Source: an uncultured Tessaracoccus sp.
GTDB taxonomy: Bacteria; Actinomycetota; Actinomycetes; Propionibacteriales; Propionibacteriaceae
DNA: 64,000 nt
NCBI RefSeq assembly: GCF_947286155.1
Contig: NZ_CAMYPD010000004.1
Span: 40,948 to 104,947, forward strand
Direction of reading: 5' to 3'
Part shown: positions 23,047-31,261 of the stretch, in pieces
Position numbering within the stretch: the first letter of the stretch is position 1
How the letters are laid out: every line of letters starts with the position of its first letter
Made by a program: the position numbers and the translations under genes
The notes under the pieces: generated by a model
Database searches by the model: none
What the model was told of the DNA's origin: nothing
What the model saw: the letters and a program-made list of their open reading frames with translations, nothing else

Positions 23047-23781
23047 TCACAAACCCACGATGTCGAGCAGCTTGCCCAGCTCGTCGCGGGTCAACTCGCG
23101 GGTCTCCCCCACGGGCAGCCGGCCGAGCCTGATAGGGCCAATGCCAATGCGGGAGAGCCTATCGACGGGGTGCCCGACGGCCTCCATCATGCGTCGCACG
23201 ATGTGGTTGCGGCCCTCGTGCAGGGTGATGCGCACCAGCGACTTCGACTCGGTGTTCGACAGCAGCTTCACCTGGTCGGGCTTCACCGGCCCGTCGTCGA
23301 GACGAATACCCTTCTCCAGGCGGCGAATCACCTTGTTATCGACGATTCCAGCAACCTCGGCCACGTAGGTTTTCTTCACCTCGTAGCTCGGGTGAGCCAG
23401 ACGGTGCGCGAACTCACCGTCGTTGGTGAGCACGATCAGGCCCTCGGTCTGCGTGTCCAGGCGCCCGACGTGGAATAAGCGGCTGGTGCGTGGCGGGATG
23501 TAATCTGCCAGCGTGGTGCGACCTTCCGGGTCTTCCATCGTCGACACCACGCCGCGGGGCTTGTTGAGCACCAGGTAGACGTGGTTGCGCGGCGACGGGA
23601 TGCGCGAGCCGTCGACGCGGATGGTGTCGCGTTCCGGGTCGACGCGGGTGCCGAGCTCGGTGATGATGGCGCCGTTCACCTCCACACGCCCCTCGACGAT
23701 CATCTCCTCGCTTGCACGCCTCGATGCGAGGCCGGCGGCAGCGAGCACCTTCTGCAGACGCACGCCTTCGGTTTCACTCAT
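23047..23781 (-). CDS. rluB: 23S rRNA pseudouridine synthase, RsuA/RluB type
   Basis: This enzyme (244 aa) has an N-terminal S4 RNA-binding domain (about residues 6-52, VRLQKVLAAAGLASRRASEEMI). The RsuA/RluB catalytic domain follows, with the Asp in GRLDTQTEGLIVLTNDG (about residue 110) and the VKKTYVAEV and GRNHIVRRMM motifs. It should convert a uridine to pseudouridine in 23S rRNA near the peptidyl transferase centre. The ATG at 23781 overlaps scpB by 8 bp. The link scpA-scpB-rluB is common in Gram-positive bacteria. Confidence 0.9.
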   Translation of the reverse strand: MSETEGVRLQKVLAAAGLASRRASEEMIVEGRVEVNGAIITELGTRVDPERDTIRVDGSRIPSPRNHVYLVLNKPRGVVSTMEDPEGRTTLADYIPPRTSRLFHVGRLDTQTEGLIVLTNDGEFAHRLAHPSYEVKKTYVAEVAGIVDNKVIRRLEKGIRLDDGPVKPDQVKLLSNTESKSLVRITLHEGRNHIVRRMMEAVGHPVDRLSRIGIGPIRLGRLPVGETRELTRDELGKLLDIVGL

Positions 23782-24340
23782 CGATCTTCCCTTCCTGGGC
23801 AACCGCACCCAGTTCAGCCTCCAAGGCTACGGCGTCGGGGAGCCACGGCGCCAAGTCTGGCAGCTCGTCAAGGCTATTGAGACCCAATTTTTCGAGGAAC
23901 AGCGGTGTGGTGGCGAACGTCACGGCCCCCGTGTCCGGATCTTCTCCCGCCTCGCAGATCAGCCCGCGCAGCACGAGCGTCTTCACCACACCATCGACGT
24001 TCACCCCGCGCACTCCGGCGATGCGTCCCCTAGAGACAGGTTGCAGGTACGCCACCACCGCGAGCGTCTCCAGTGCCGCTTGGCTGAGCTTCGCACGCTG
24101 GTTGGACACAAGCCAGGCCTCGATGATGTCCGCCACGTCCTCGACCGTCGCGAACCGGTAGCCACCCGCCACTTGCACCAGCCGGATGCCGCGGTCATGC
24201 TCCTCGTAGAACCGGGCGATGTCGTCGAGTTGAGTCTCGACGTCGCTCGTCGGAGCGTCCACTGCGGAGGCCAACGCGTCGGCCGACATCGACTCCGTAG
24301 CCATGAGCAGCAGCGCCTCGAGCGCACGAGAAAGGCTCAC
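23774..24340 (-). CDS. scpB: Segregation and condensation protein B
   Basis: ScpB (188 aa) dimerises through tandem winged-helix domains and binds the ScpA kleisin to complete the SMC condensin ring. The body SRALEALLLMATESMSADAL and the second-domain LSQAALETLAVVAYLQPVSR with the GVNVDGVVKTLVLRGLI segment are diagnostic. The start is a GTG that shares its first base with the scpA TAG stop, with GGAGG just upstream. The C-terminal tail runs acidic. smc itself is not in the window. Confidence 0.93.
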   Translation of the reverse strand: MSLSRALEALLLMATESMSADALASAVDAPTSDVETQLDDIARFYEEHDRGIRLVQVAGGYRFATVEDVADIIEAWLVSNQRAKLSQAALETLAVVAYLQPVSRGRIAGVRGVNVDGVVKTLVLRGLICEAGEDPDTGAVTFATTPLFLEKLGLNSLDELPDLAPWLPDAVALEAELGAVAQEGKIDE

Positions 24341-25170
24341 TAGTCCTCCAGTTCAGGTTGTGCTTCGTATTCGTCTGCCACGTCGACGGCTGCCTCATCG
24401 CCCGCCGTCCACCGGATGCTGAGCTCGCCGAGAGGGTTGAGCTGCTCGAACGCGACCTGCTGGTGGCGAAACAGCTCCAGGATGGCCAAGAACCTGACGA
24501 CGGTAACGAGCCGGTCTTCGCCTTCCACCAGGGAACGGAACGTGGCTGTGCCCTCGCGACGCAATCGCGCCCCGACGAGCTGCACCTGCTCGGTGAGGCT
24601 CACCGTCGCTTGGTGCAGATGGGTGAGGGTAACCGTCGGTACTTCCTTGGGCACCATCGACATTGCGGCGAGCTGCGCGATCTCCTCGGGTGTGACGTGG
24701 AGCTCCACCTCCGGCAGGACGGCGACGAAGCGCTCCTCCAAGCCGCCAGGGCGGTAGTGGCGGCGGCTGGCGCCGTCGATCGTCTCGTCGATCCAGGCGG
24801 CAAGCTGCTTGAACGCGCGGTATTGCAGGAGTCTGGAGAACAGCAGGTCGCGGGCTTCGAGCGCGGCGATGTCCTCCGGATCTTCAGCTTCTGCCCCCGG
24901 CAATAGGCGGGCGCATTTGAGGTCGAGCAGCGTGGCTGCCACGACAAGAAACGAGCTGGTGAGTTCCAAGTCCCAGTCACCTTCTCGCACGTGGGCGATG
25001 AACTCGTCGGTGACCTTACTCAACGCCACCTCGGTGACGTCCATCTCGCGCCTGGCGATGAGCTGCAGCAGCAGGTCGAAGGGGCCCTCGAAGTTCGTCA
25101 GGTGAACGCTGAACCCGGCCACCTGCTCATGGTGTTCGGGTGGCTTCGCATGCGAGCGACGCTTAGCCAC
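24340..25170 (-). CDS. scpA: Segregation and condensation protein A (kleisin)
   Basis: ScpA (276 aa) is the bacterial kleisin that bridges SMC heads. The N-terminal FSVHLTNFEGPFDLLLQLIARREMDVTEVAL (about residues 20-50) and the ATLLDLKCARLLPG segment are typical. The C-terminal winged helix is near VTVVRFLAILELFRHQQVAFEQ. It begins within the last 8 bp of the RHH-like gene and its stop touches scpB. The cluster parA-RHH-scpA-scpB suggests coordinated chromosome segregation functions. Confidence 0.93.
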   Translation of the reverse strand: MAKRRSHAKPPEHHEQVAGFSVHLTNFEGPFDLLLQLIARREMDVTEVALSKVTDEFIAHVREGDWDLELTSSFLVVAATLLDLKCARLLPGAEAEDPEDIAALEARDLLFSRLLQYRAFKQLAAWIDETIDGASRRHYRPGGLEERFVAVLPEVELHVTPEEIAQLAAMSMVPKEVPTVTLTHLHQATVSLTEQVQLVGARLRREGTATFRSLVEGEDRLVTVVRFLAILELFRHQQVAFEQLNPLGELSIRWTAGDEAAVDVADEYEAQPELED

Positions 25171-25504
25171 GGAGCTCTTGAACGAGCGCGGAGTCGGCTC
25201 CGTCCTCGTACATGTCGCGGAGCGCCAGCGCCACCGCGGCTCGCACGAGGCGCCCGCGGTCCACGCGGATGCTGTGCTGGCGGCGTAGCTCGAGGTTGGC
25301 GTCCTCGAGGGCGAGCAACTCCTGCTCGGAGAAGTACACCGTGATTTTGTGGTCGTGCTTCACTCTCCCCGACGGCGTGGGCCACCCCGGGCGTTCGTCG
25401 CGCCGTTCGGGGGCTGCAGGTTCCGGGGCGCTCGGCGCCTCAGGAGCAGCGTCGGTCGGTCGAAACAGCTCCGAGGCACCCGGCAGCGATGCACGCTTAG
25501 CCAT
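25163..25504 (-). CDS. Conserved-looking RHH-like protein between parA and scpA
   Basis: This 113-residue protein has a Pro/Ala-rich first half (about residues 1-45). The C-terminal half, KITVYFSEQELLALEDANLELRR then RGRLVRAAVALALRDM, has the beta-strand/helix pattern of ribbon-helix-helix DNA-binding domains. It overlaps parA by 8 bp at its start and scpA by 8 bp at its end, so it is translationally coupled to both. A role as a small DNA-binding partner of ParA or condensin is plausible but is inferred from context and fold pattern only. Confidence 0.7.
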   Translation of the reverse strand: MAKRASLPGASELFRPTDAAPEAPSAPEPAAPERRDERPGWPTPSGRVKHDHKITVYFSEQELLALEDANLELRRQHSIRVDRGRLVRAAVALALRDMYEDGADSALVQELRG

Positions 25505-26366
25505 GCTGCACTCTCAGCAGCACCTCGCGGGCAAGCTGACGGTACGCCTGGGCACCCGGCGACGACGACGCGTATGAGGTGATGGGTTCGCCGGCGACGG
25601 TGGTTTCGGGGAAGCGCACGGTGCGCTTAATGACGGTGTGGAATACCTTGTCACCAAAGGCTTCGACGATGCGCTCCAGCACCTCGCGCGCGTGGAGCGT
25701 GCGTGAGTCGTACATGGTGCCGAGCAGGCCGAGTACCTTGAGGTCCGGGTTGAGGCGGTCCTGCACCTTCTCAATGGTGTCGGTGAGCAACGCGATGCCG
25801 CGCAGCGCGAAAAACTCGAGCTCCAGTGGCATGATGACCCAATCGCTCGCGGTGAGCGCGTTGATGGTCAGCAGCCCGAGGCTCGGTGCGCAGTCGATGA
25901 GGATGTAGTCGTACTGGGTACGCAGCTTGTTCAGCACTCGCTGGAGCGTCTGCTCGCGGGCGACTTCGCTCACCAACTGCACTTCGGCCGCCGAGAGATC
26001 AATGTTGGCGGGGAGAATGTCGAGCCCCGGCGTGGAGGTTTCGGTGATGACTTCCTCAGGCGAGAACTCGCGACTCAGCAGCAGGTTGTACACGGAGCGC
26101 TCGAGCGTGTGCGGGTTGATGCCGAGCCCGACGGACAGCGAGCCCTGCGGGTCGAAGTCAACCAAGAGCACCTTGCGCCCCATCTCGACGAGACACGCGC
26201 CCAGGTTGATCGTCGTGGTGGTCTTCCCTACGCCGCCCTTCTGGTTGGTGAGGGCGATGATGGTTGCACGCTTCGGACCGTCGCCCACCGGCTCAGGCTC
26301 GGGAAAATCGGGCAGGGGTCGACCCGTCGGGCCGATCTCCCCGTCGAACAACGAATCCTCAGCCAA
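25497..26366 (-). CDS. ParA family chromosome partitioning ATPase
   Basis: This 289-residue deviant-Walker ATPase has NQKGGVGKTTTTINLGACL (signature Lys plus Walker A, about residues 41-59), the DFDPQGSLS Walker A-prime region, and the Walker B-like ILIDCAPSLGLLTINAL. It should move DNA or protein cargo over the nucleoid. It is likely an accessory ParA rather than the oriC-linked one, because it sits with xerD and scpAB and has no parB. I prefer TTG at 26366, which has AAGGAG upstream, over an ATG at 26390 that has no site. Confidence 0.88.
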   Translation of the reverse strand: MAEDSLFDGEIGPTGRPLPDFPEPEPVGDGPKRATIIALTNQKGGVGKTTTTINLGACLVEMGRKVLLVDFDPQGSLSVGLGINPHTLERSVYNLLLSREFSPEEVITETSTPGLDILPANIDLSAAEVQLVSEVAREQTLQRVLNKLRTQYDYILIDCAPSLGLLTINALTASDWVIMPLELEFFALRGIALLTDTIEKVQDRLNPDLKVLGLLGTMYDSRTLHAREVLERIVEAFGDKVFHTVIKRTVRFPETTVAGEPITSYASSSPGAQAYRQLAREVLLRVQHG

Positions 26367-26431
26367 GGCGTTCTCCTTCCGGGCGTGCATTTGTCGACAT
26401 CTTACTCGTTTACGAACCGAGCGTACTCGCT

Positions 26432-27343
26432 CTACGCGCGTGGGTGCGCAGCGGTGTGTACCTCGCGGAGTTGGTCAACCGTGACGAGCGTGTACATCTG
26501 CGTCGTGGCCACCGACGAGTGCCCCAGCAGCTCCTGCACCACGCGCAGGTCGGCTCCACCAACGAGGAGATGCGTGGCGAACGAATGGCGCAGCGAGTGC
26601 GGGGATACCTCCGCGGTCAATCCCGCCTTCTGCGCAGCATTCTGCATCACCGCCCAAGCGCTCTGCCGGCTCAGCCGTCGGCCACGCTGGTTCAGGAACA
26701 AGGCATGGTCTGCGTTCGTTGCCTTCTGCGCGAGACCCGGGCGCGAGCGTACGAGGTATGCGTCGAGCGCCTTCCGTGCGAAACTGCCGAGCGGCACGAT
26801 GCGTTCTTTGTTGCCCTTCCCGACCAGGCGCAGCCCCAGATCGGGATCGCGCAGCACGGGCGCCACGTCGTCGATGTCGAGGTGACAGACCTCGCTCACG
26901 CGGGCGCCCGTCGAATAGAGCAACTCCAACAAGGCGGCGTCTCTCACGCCGATGGGTTCCGTGGTGTCGGGAGCAGAGAGTAGCCGCGTGACCTCGTCGA
27001 CGGTGAGCGCCTTCGGCAGGCGCGACTCGAGCTTCGGCGGCGAGATCTCCTTCGCGGGGTTGTCGCGCGTCGTGCCCTCGGCTTGCGCGAAAGCGTGGAA
27101 GTTCCGCACGCTCACCAACCCGCGCGCGACGGAGGACTTCGCCACCGCCTGGGAACGCTCCCGCACGAACTCGGAGACATCGGTGGGAGTCACTTCCCCC
27201 ACGTCGTCGATACCTCGGCGGCGGAGGAAGTCGACGTAGTTGGTGAGGTCGCGACGGTAGGCGGCGACGGTGTTCGTCGACAATCCGCGCTCCACACGGA
27301 TGTGCCCGAGGAAATCCTCGACGGCAGCCTGCAGGGACGTCAT
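26432..27343 (-). CDS. xerD: Tyrosine recombinase XerD
   Basis: XerD (303 aa) acts with XerC at dif to resolve chromosome dimers. A SAM-like N-terminal DNA-binding domain (about residues 5-90, beginning AVEDFLGHIRVERGLSTNTV) precedes the catalytic domain. That domain has the Arg in TGARVSEVCHLDI, the Lys in GKGNKERIVPL, HSLRHSFATHLL, and LGHSSVATTQMYTLV with the Tyr nucleophile. ATG 27343 overlaps the nudix stop in ATGA. Its chromosomal context (nudix, parA, scpAB) is the standard Gram-positive xerD neighbourhood, which supports XerD rather than a phage integrase. Confidence 0.93.
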   Translation of the reverse strand: MTSLQAAVEDFLGHIRVERGLSTNTVAAYRRDLTNYVDFLRRRGIDDVGEVTPTDVSEFVRERSQAVAKSSVARGLVSVRNFHAFAQAEGTTRDNPAKEISPPKLESRLPKALTVDEVTRLLSAPDTTEPIGVRDAALLELLYSTGARVSEVCHLDIDDVAPVLRDPDLGLRLVGKGNKERIVPLGSFARKALDAYLVRSRPGLAQKATNADHALFLNQRGRRLSRQSAWAVMQNAAQKAGLTAEVSPHSLRHSFATHLLVGGADLRVVQELLGHSSVATTQMYTLVTVDQLREVHTAAHPRA

Positions 27344-27960
27344 TCGCGAATCGCCCAGGGTGCGTCGATGCCGCGCAGCTCGTCGATGCGCCCGGACAGT
27401 CGGGCTGTCTCCAACGCCAAGATGCCTGCCACCAGCGTCGGCGATTGGCATCGGCCCGCGAAGGCCGCCTCGACGAGCTCAGCTCTGGGCGCGCGCCCCA
27501 CCGACATCTCTAGCTCCTCTCCCTCGAGGACGAACCCTGCGGGGCGTGCGGCAGGAGATAGTTGGCGAGCCAGGAAGATGCGCAACGATTCCTGGCAGCC
27601 ACCCGGCGTCGTGACGATGTCGATGAGCACATCCCATCTCGCCGCCTGTAGCTGGGCTTCCTCTGCCAGCTCACGTGCGGCGGCTTCGTGCCATGGTTCA
27701 CCAGGTACGTCGAGCAGGCCGGCGGGAATCTCGACGAGCTCCATGCCGACGGGATGGCGATACTGTCTGAGCACCGCAATCTCGTCGCGTTCCTCATCCC
27801 ACGCGACGATGGCAACCGCGCCCGGATGGGTGGTGAATTGGCGCACCATCGTGCCCCCTGATGGGGTATCGATGACCTCTTCGACGAAGCTCATCACCCG
27901 CCCCTCGGCGAGCACCTCGCGCGACTGCACCGGCCACTGTTGACGTCGATCTTCGATCAC
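27340..27960 (-). CDS. NUDIX hydrolase, ADP-ribose pyrophosphatase type
   Basis: The 206-residue protein has a full Nudix box, GLLDVPGEPWHEAAARELAEEA (about residues 81-102, written GX5EX7REX2EE). The ELVEIPAG lead-in and TTPGGCQE downstream are typical of ADP-ribose pyrophosphatases, which split ADP-ribose to AMP and ribose-5-phosphate. The GTG start at 27960 follows GGGAGC. It heads the operon nudix-xerD-parA-RHH-scpA-scpB-rluB-FKBP, transcribed on the minus strand. Confidence 0.88.
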   Translation of the reverse strand: MIEDRRQQWPVQSREVLAEGRVMSFVEEVIDTPSGGTMVRQFTTHPGAVAIVAWDEERDEIAVLRQYRHPVGMELVEIPAGLLDVPGEPWHEAAARELAEEAQLQAARWDVLIDIVTTPGGCQESLRIFLARQLSPAARPAGFVLEGEELEMSVGRAPRAELVEAAFAGRCQSPTLVAGILALETARLSGRIDELRGIDAPWAIRE

Positions 27961-28030
27961 GTTGCTCCCATCATTCGCCTCGAGAATCCATCGTAGCTAG
28001 CCGAAACGAACCCTGAGAAAGCTAGATTCA

Positions 28031-28419
28031 ACGCATCAAGGAATCCGACATCGAACTCAGCACCCTCGAGCAGGCGATCACCGCGCCTCCAGTGACGCTG
28101 GGCTGCTCGTGCACGAGGCATGCGCTGGGCACCGCACGCGGGCGCCGCACACTCCGTCGGAATTCGTGCACATCGCGGCCAGCATGGGTGCCGAAATCCG
28201 CTCAGCACAGCACCTCGACGTGCCACTGATTGCGTGGGAGGGCGTCGGGCTCGCCCTCATCCTCCCCGACCAGGTCATCGTGACATGCTCCACGTGCGCG
28301 AGTACGTGGCAGCGACGTTCCAGGCCGGACGCAAACTCCAGGAGCTCTCACGTGACACCGTGATCGAGATCTTCTCCGAAGGCAATACCGACGCGGTCAC
28401 CGCCCGCATGATGCGCTGA
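28031..28419 (+). pseudogene. Unassigned coding remnant with shifted frames
   Basis: Three consecutive stretches in different plus-strand frames look protein-coding. The first reads IKESDIELSTLEQAI near 28035-28080. The second reads EFVHIAASMGAEIRSAQHLD, then VPLIAWEGVGLALILPDQ, near 28160-28280. The third reads MLHVREYVAATFQAG, then RDTVIEIFSEGNTDAVTARM, to a TGA at 28417-28419. Joining them needs at least two frameshifts. I could not name the family. It could be a disrupted gene or three chance frames; the helical, charged sequence of the third piece favours former coding. The region 27961-28030 holds nothing I can support. Confidence 0.4.
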
Positions 28420-28477
28420 CGTTCGCAGTGCGAGCCGTGCTCCCACACCTATCGATGCGCTGTGGCAAGGTTACTCC

Positions 28478-28882
28478 ATGTCGAACATTCCCGAATGGGC
28501 CGAGGAACTCGTGAGCCCGTTGGATGCCAAGCTCGGCATCACGCTGCTCGAACTCGCACCCGACCGGGCGGTCGCGCGTATGCCGGTGGAGGGGAACCAG
28601 CAACCCCTGGGCCTGCTGCATGGCGGCGCCACCGGCGCTCTGGTCGAGTCTGCCGCGTCGATCGCGGCCATCGCGCACGCCCGGACGATGGGGAGGGTAG
28701 CGGTGGGCGTCGATCTTCACGTCACGCACTTGGAGGCCGTGACGGCAGGCGCAGTGACAGCGACGGCGACGGCCGTCCGTCTTGGACGCACCGTCGCCGT
28801 ATACCGAGCGGAGGTTCGAGATGACGCCGGGCGGATGACCGCAATTGGTCAACTCACCTGCCAGCTGGTCGAACCTCGATGA
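28478..28882 (+). CDS. PaaI-type hotdog-fold thioesterase
   Basis: This 134-residue protein matches the small hotdog thioesterases. It has the GLLHGGATGALVESAAS segment (about residues 45-61), with the catalytic-site HGG and a downstream acidic residue, then AVGVDLHVTHLEAV and the C-terminal strands. Such enzymes hydrolyse aromatic or short acyl-CoA thioesters. The ATG at 28478 follows AAGG. It is convergent with the ANTAR regulator gene, with 6 bp between stops. The substrate is unknown. Confidence 0.85.
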   Translation: MSNIPEWAEELVSPLDAKLGITLLELAPDRAVARMPVEGNQQPLGLLHGGATGALVESAASIAAIAHARTMGRVAVGVDLHVTHLEAVTAGAVTATATAVRLGRTVAVYRAEVRDDAGRMTAIGQLTCQLVEPR

Positions 28883-28888
28883 GAGCTG

Positions 28889-29479
28889 CTACTTACGCTT
28901 GTTGTGGTTGATGACGCCTTCTGCGACATCACGCATCGACTTACGCAGATCCATGGCAGTCTTCTGAATCCAGCGGAACGCTTCTGGTTCAGTGAGGCCG
29001 AGGTCTTGCTGCAGGATGCCCTTCGCCTGGTCGATGATCTTGCGAGACTCGAAACGCTCTTCCAGCGACGCCAGCTCGTCTTCGATGGCCTTAATCTCCT
29101 GGAACCGCCCCAGCGCGAGCTCGATGGCAGGGACCACGTCGGATGCGTCGAAGGGCTTCACCACGTACGCCATCGCACCCGCGTCGCGGGCTCGTTCGAC
29201 GAGGTCGCGCTGGCTGAAGGCCGTCAACATCACAATGGGGGCAATGCGCTCCTCTGCGATGGTTTCGGCGGCAGAGATGCCGTCGAGTTTCGGCATCTTC
29301 ACGTCCATGATGATGAGGTCAGGCTGCAACTCACGCGCCAACTCAATAGCTTCCTCGCCATCGCTGGCCTGACCGGTGACCTCGTACCCCTCCTCAGTTA
29401 GGAGTTCCACCAGATCAAGGCGAATCAGCGCCTCGTCCTCAGCCACCAGCACAGTTGGCTTCTTCTTCGCTTCAGTCAT
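28889..29479 (-). CDS. ANTAR-domain response regulator (PdtaR-like)
   Basis: The protein (196 aa) has an N-terminal receiver domain (about 8-125) with acidic pocket residues EDE, phospho-acceptor Asp59 in LIIMDVKMPKLDG, and Lys108 in YVVKPF. A coiled linker (about 125-140) leads into a C-terminal ANTAR RNA-binding domain (IIDQAKGILQQDLGLTEPEAFRWIQKTAM). ANTAR proteins act as antiterminators by binding paired-hairpin RNAs. The cognate histidine kinase is not in the window. The ATG at 29479 starts MTEAKKKPTV. Mycobacterial PdtaR is the closest described relative by architecture. Confidence 0.92.
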   Translation of the reverse strand: MTEAKKKPTVLVAEDEALIRLDLVELLTEEGYEVTGQASDGEEAIELARELQPDLIIMDVKMPKLDGISAAETIAEERIAPIVMLTAFSQRDLVERARDAGAMAYVVKPFDASDVVPAIELALGRFQEIKAIEDELASLEERFESRKIIDQAKGILQQDLGLTEPEAFRWIQKTAMDLRKSMRDVAEGVINHNKRK

Positions 29480-29592
29480 TCAGCTTCCTCACTTGCTCCG
29501 CAATGGCGGTTCTGAGATATCGTACTGCGATCCGCCAAAGTCTGCTCGGATCGCATGAACTACCCTCGGTATGGCACAATGTTCCCTTGCTA

Positions 29593-29675
29593 GCCCGGGT
29601 GGCGGAATGGTAGACGCGCTCGACTCAAAATCGAGTGGCCGCAAGGCCGTAGGGGTTCGAATCCCCTGCCGGGTA
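29593..29675 (+). tRNA. tRNA-Leu (anticodon CAA)
   Basis: The 83-nt sequence folds as a class II tRNA. It has GCCCGGG acceptor 5' strand, D-arm GCG...CGC with GGTAGA in the loop, and anticodon arm CTCGA-CTCAAAA-TCGAG giving anticodon CAA (reads UUG). A long variable arm TGGCCGCAAGGCCGT and T-arm AGGGG-TTCGAAT-CCCCT follow. The 3' strand GCCGGGT gives a G-U pair at 1-72 and a G-G mismatch at 7-66. The discriminator is A and CCA is not encoded. Confidence 0.93.
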
Positions 29676-29682
29676 CTTCACA

Positions 29683-29732
29683 CGAAACGGTGGGTGGCCG
29701 CGTGCAATCTCGCGTGACCACCCACCGTTTCG
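29683..29732. terminator. Bidirectional hairpin terminator between tRNA-Leu and pyk
   Basis: A perfect 15-bp inverted repeat (29683-29697 with 29718-29732; arm CGAAACGGTGGGTGG) with a 20-base loop lies just past the 3' end of the tRNA and 11 bp beyond the pyk stop. Both convergent genes could use it. There is no long T-run, so termination strength is uncertain. Confidence 0.65.
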
Positions 29733-29743
29733 CATTACAGCTG

Positions 29744-31168
29744 TCAGTGCTCGCCTAGCTCCTTGATGCGGTGGACGCGCAGGTTGTTGGTCTTACCCAC
29801 CACGCCCATCGGCAGGCCGGAGAGAATCACCACGCGTTCGCCCACCTCGATCATGCCGTGGCTGCGCAGGTAGTTGTCGAGCGACTCGACCATCTCCTCC
29901 TGCGCCTCGAAGTGCGGAGTCACGACCGTGTCGACACCCCACGAGAGGGTCATTTGCTGACGGGTGGCCTCTTCCGGCGAGAACACGAGCATCGGAATGG
30001 GAGAACGCAGACGCGACAGACGGCGTCCGGTGTCGCCCGACTTCGTGAAGGCGACGAGGTAGCGGGCATTGAGGCGCTCCGCAACCTCCGCGGCTGCCTT
30101 GGCCAGGATGCCGCCCGTGGTGTGCGGGTCCCAGTCGATGTGGTGGATCTCCTCGTGGCCCTCCTTCTCCGTGGTCTCGACAATGCGAGCCATGGTAGCG
30201 ACGGTGAGCACCGGGTAGTCACCGACGGAGGTCTCGCCGGAGAGCATCACCGCGTCGGCGCCGTCGAGGATGGCATTGGCGACGTCGGAAGCCTCCGCAC
30301 GCGTCGGGCGGGGGTTGGAGATCATGGAGTCGAGCATCTGGGTGGCGACGATCACCGGCTTCGCCCACTTGCGTGCAGCGCGGATGATCCGCTTCTGCAC
30401 CAGCGGGACATCCTCAAGCGGAAGCTCGACGCCCAGGTCGCCACGAGCAACCATGAACGCGTCGAAGGAATCGATGATGGCAGGCAGGTTATCGATGGCC
30501 TGAGGCTTCTCGAGCTTCGCGATCACCGGGGTGCGGCGACCTTCCTCGTCCATGATGTCGTGCACGCGCTTGATGTCGTCGCCGGAACGCACGAAGGACA
30601 AGGCGATCATGTCAACGCCGTGCTGGAGCGCCCAGCGCAGGTCGTTCTCATCCTTCTCGGACAGCGCTGGCACGGAGACTGCCGCGCCGGGAACGTTGAT
30701 GCCCTTGTTATTGGACACCGGGCCTTCGACAGTCACTTCGGTGACGATGTCGTTGCCGTTTACTTCCTTGACGCGCAAGCCGACCTTGCCGTCGTCGATG
30801 AGGAGTGAGTCTCCTGGCTTCACATCACCAGGCAGCCCCTTGTAGGTGGTGGAGACCCGTTCCTTGGTGCCGACGATGTCGTCGGTGGTGATGGTGAACT
30901 GGTCGCCGTTTGCGAGCGGATACGGTTCGTCGCTCTCGAACTTGCCAAGGCGAATCTTCGGACCCTGCAGGTCAGCAAAGACGCCGACGGTCTGGCCGGT
31001 GATTTGGGCCGCTTCCCGGACGTTTTGCAGGCGGGTGAAGTGTTCGGTGTAGTCGCCGTGGCTCATGTTCAAGCGGGCGACGTTCATGCCTGCCTGGATG
31101 AGCTCCACAAGGCGATCGACGGATTCAGTTGCTGGGCCGAGGGTACATACAATCTTTGCTCTACGCAC
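29744..31168 (-). CDS. pyk: Pyruvate kinase
   Basis: Pyruvate kinase (474 aa) transfers phosphate from phosphoenolpyruvate to ADP, the last step of glycolysis. It has RRAKIVCTLGPAT at the start, LNMSHGDYTEH, the catalytic-lysine segment VIAKLEKPQAI, the MVARGDLGVELP metal site and the KPVIVATQMLDSM region. The GTG at 31168 gives the usual N-terminus; about 30 codons of upstream frame are not homologous. The ribosome site AGTAGG is weak. It is 93 bp downstream of rluD. Confidence 0.95.
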   Translation of the reverse strand: MRRAKIVCTLGPATESVDRLVELIQAGMNVARLNMSHGDYTEHFTRLQNVREAAQITGQTVGVFADLQGPKIRLGKFESDEPYPLANGDQFTITTDDIVGTKERVSTTYKGLPGDVKPGDSLLIDDGKVGLRVKEVNGNDIVTEVTVEGPVSNNKGINVPGAAVSVPALSEKDENDLRWALQHGVDMIALSFVRSGDDIKRVHDIMDEEGRRTPVIAKLEKPQAIDNLPAIIDSFDAFMVARGDLGVELPLEDVPLVQKRIIRAARKWAKPVIVATQMLDSMISNPRPTRAEASDVANAILDGADAVMLSGETSVGDYPVLTVATMARIVETTEKEGHEEIHHIDWDPHTTGGILAKAAAEVAERLNARYLVAFTKSGDTGRRLSRLRSPIPMLVFSPEEATRQQMTLSWGVDTVVTPHFEAQEEMVESLDNYLRSHGMIEVGERVVILSGLPMGVVGKTNNLRVHRIKELGEH

Positions 31169-31261
31169 GAACCCAAGCCTACTAGAGACTTTGCGCGAAC
31201 CGGAGGGGACATCGAGTTGTGACACGCATTGGACATAGTGCTGCACGATCGTCCACACTCA

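Noticed and set aside
26367..26390. ATG at 26390 as the start of the ParA gene
   Set aside because: There is no ribosome binding site before it, whereas TTG at 26366 follows AAGGAG with good spacing. The ATG cannot be fully excluded.
29476..29592. Housekeeping promoter upstream of tRNA-Leu
   Set aside because: Candidate hexamers near CACAAT do not have a matching -35 at 16-19 bp, so no site is called.
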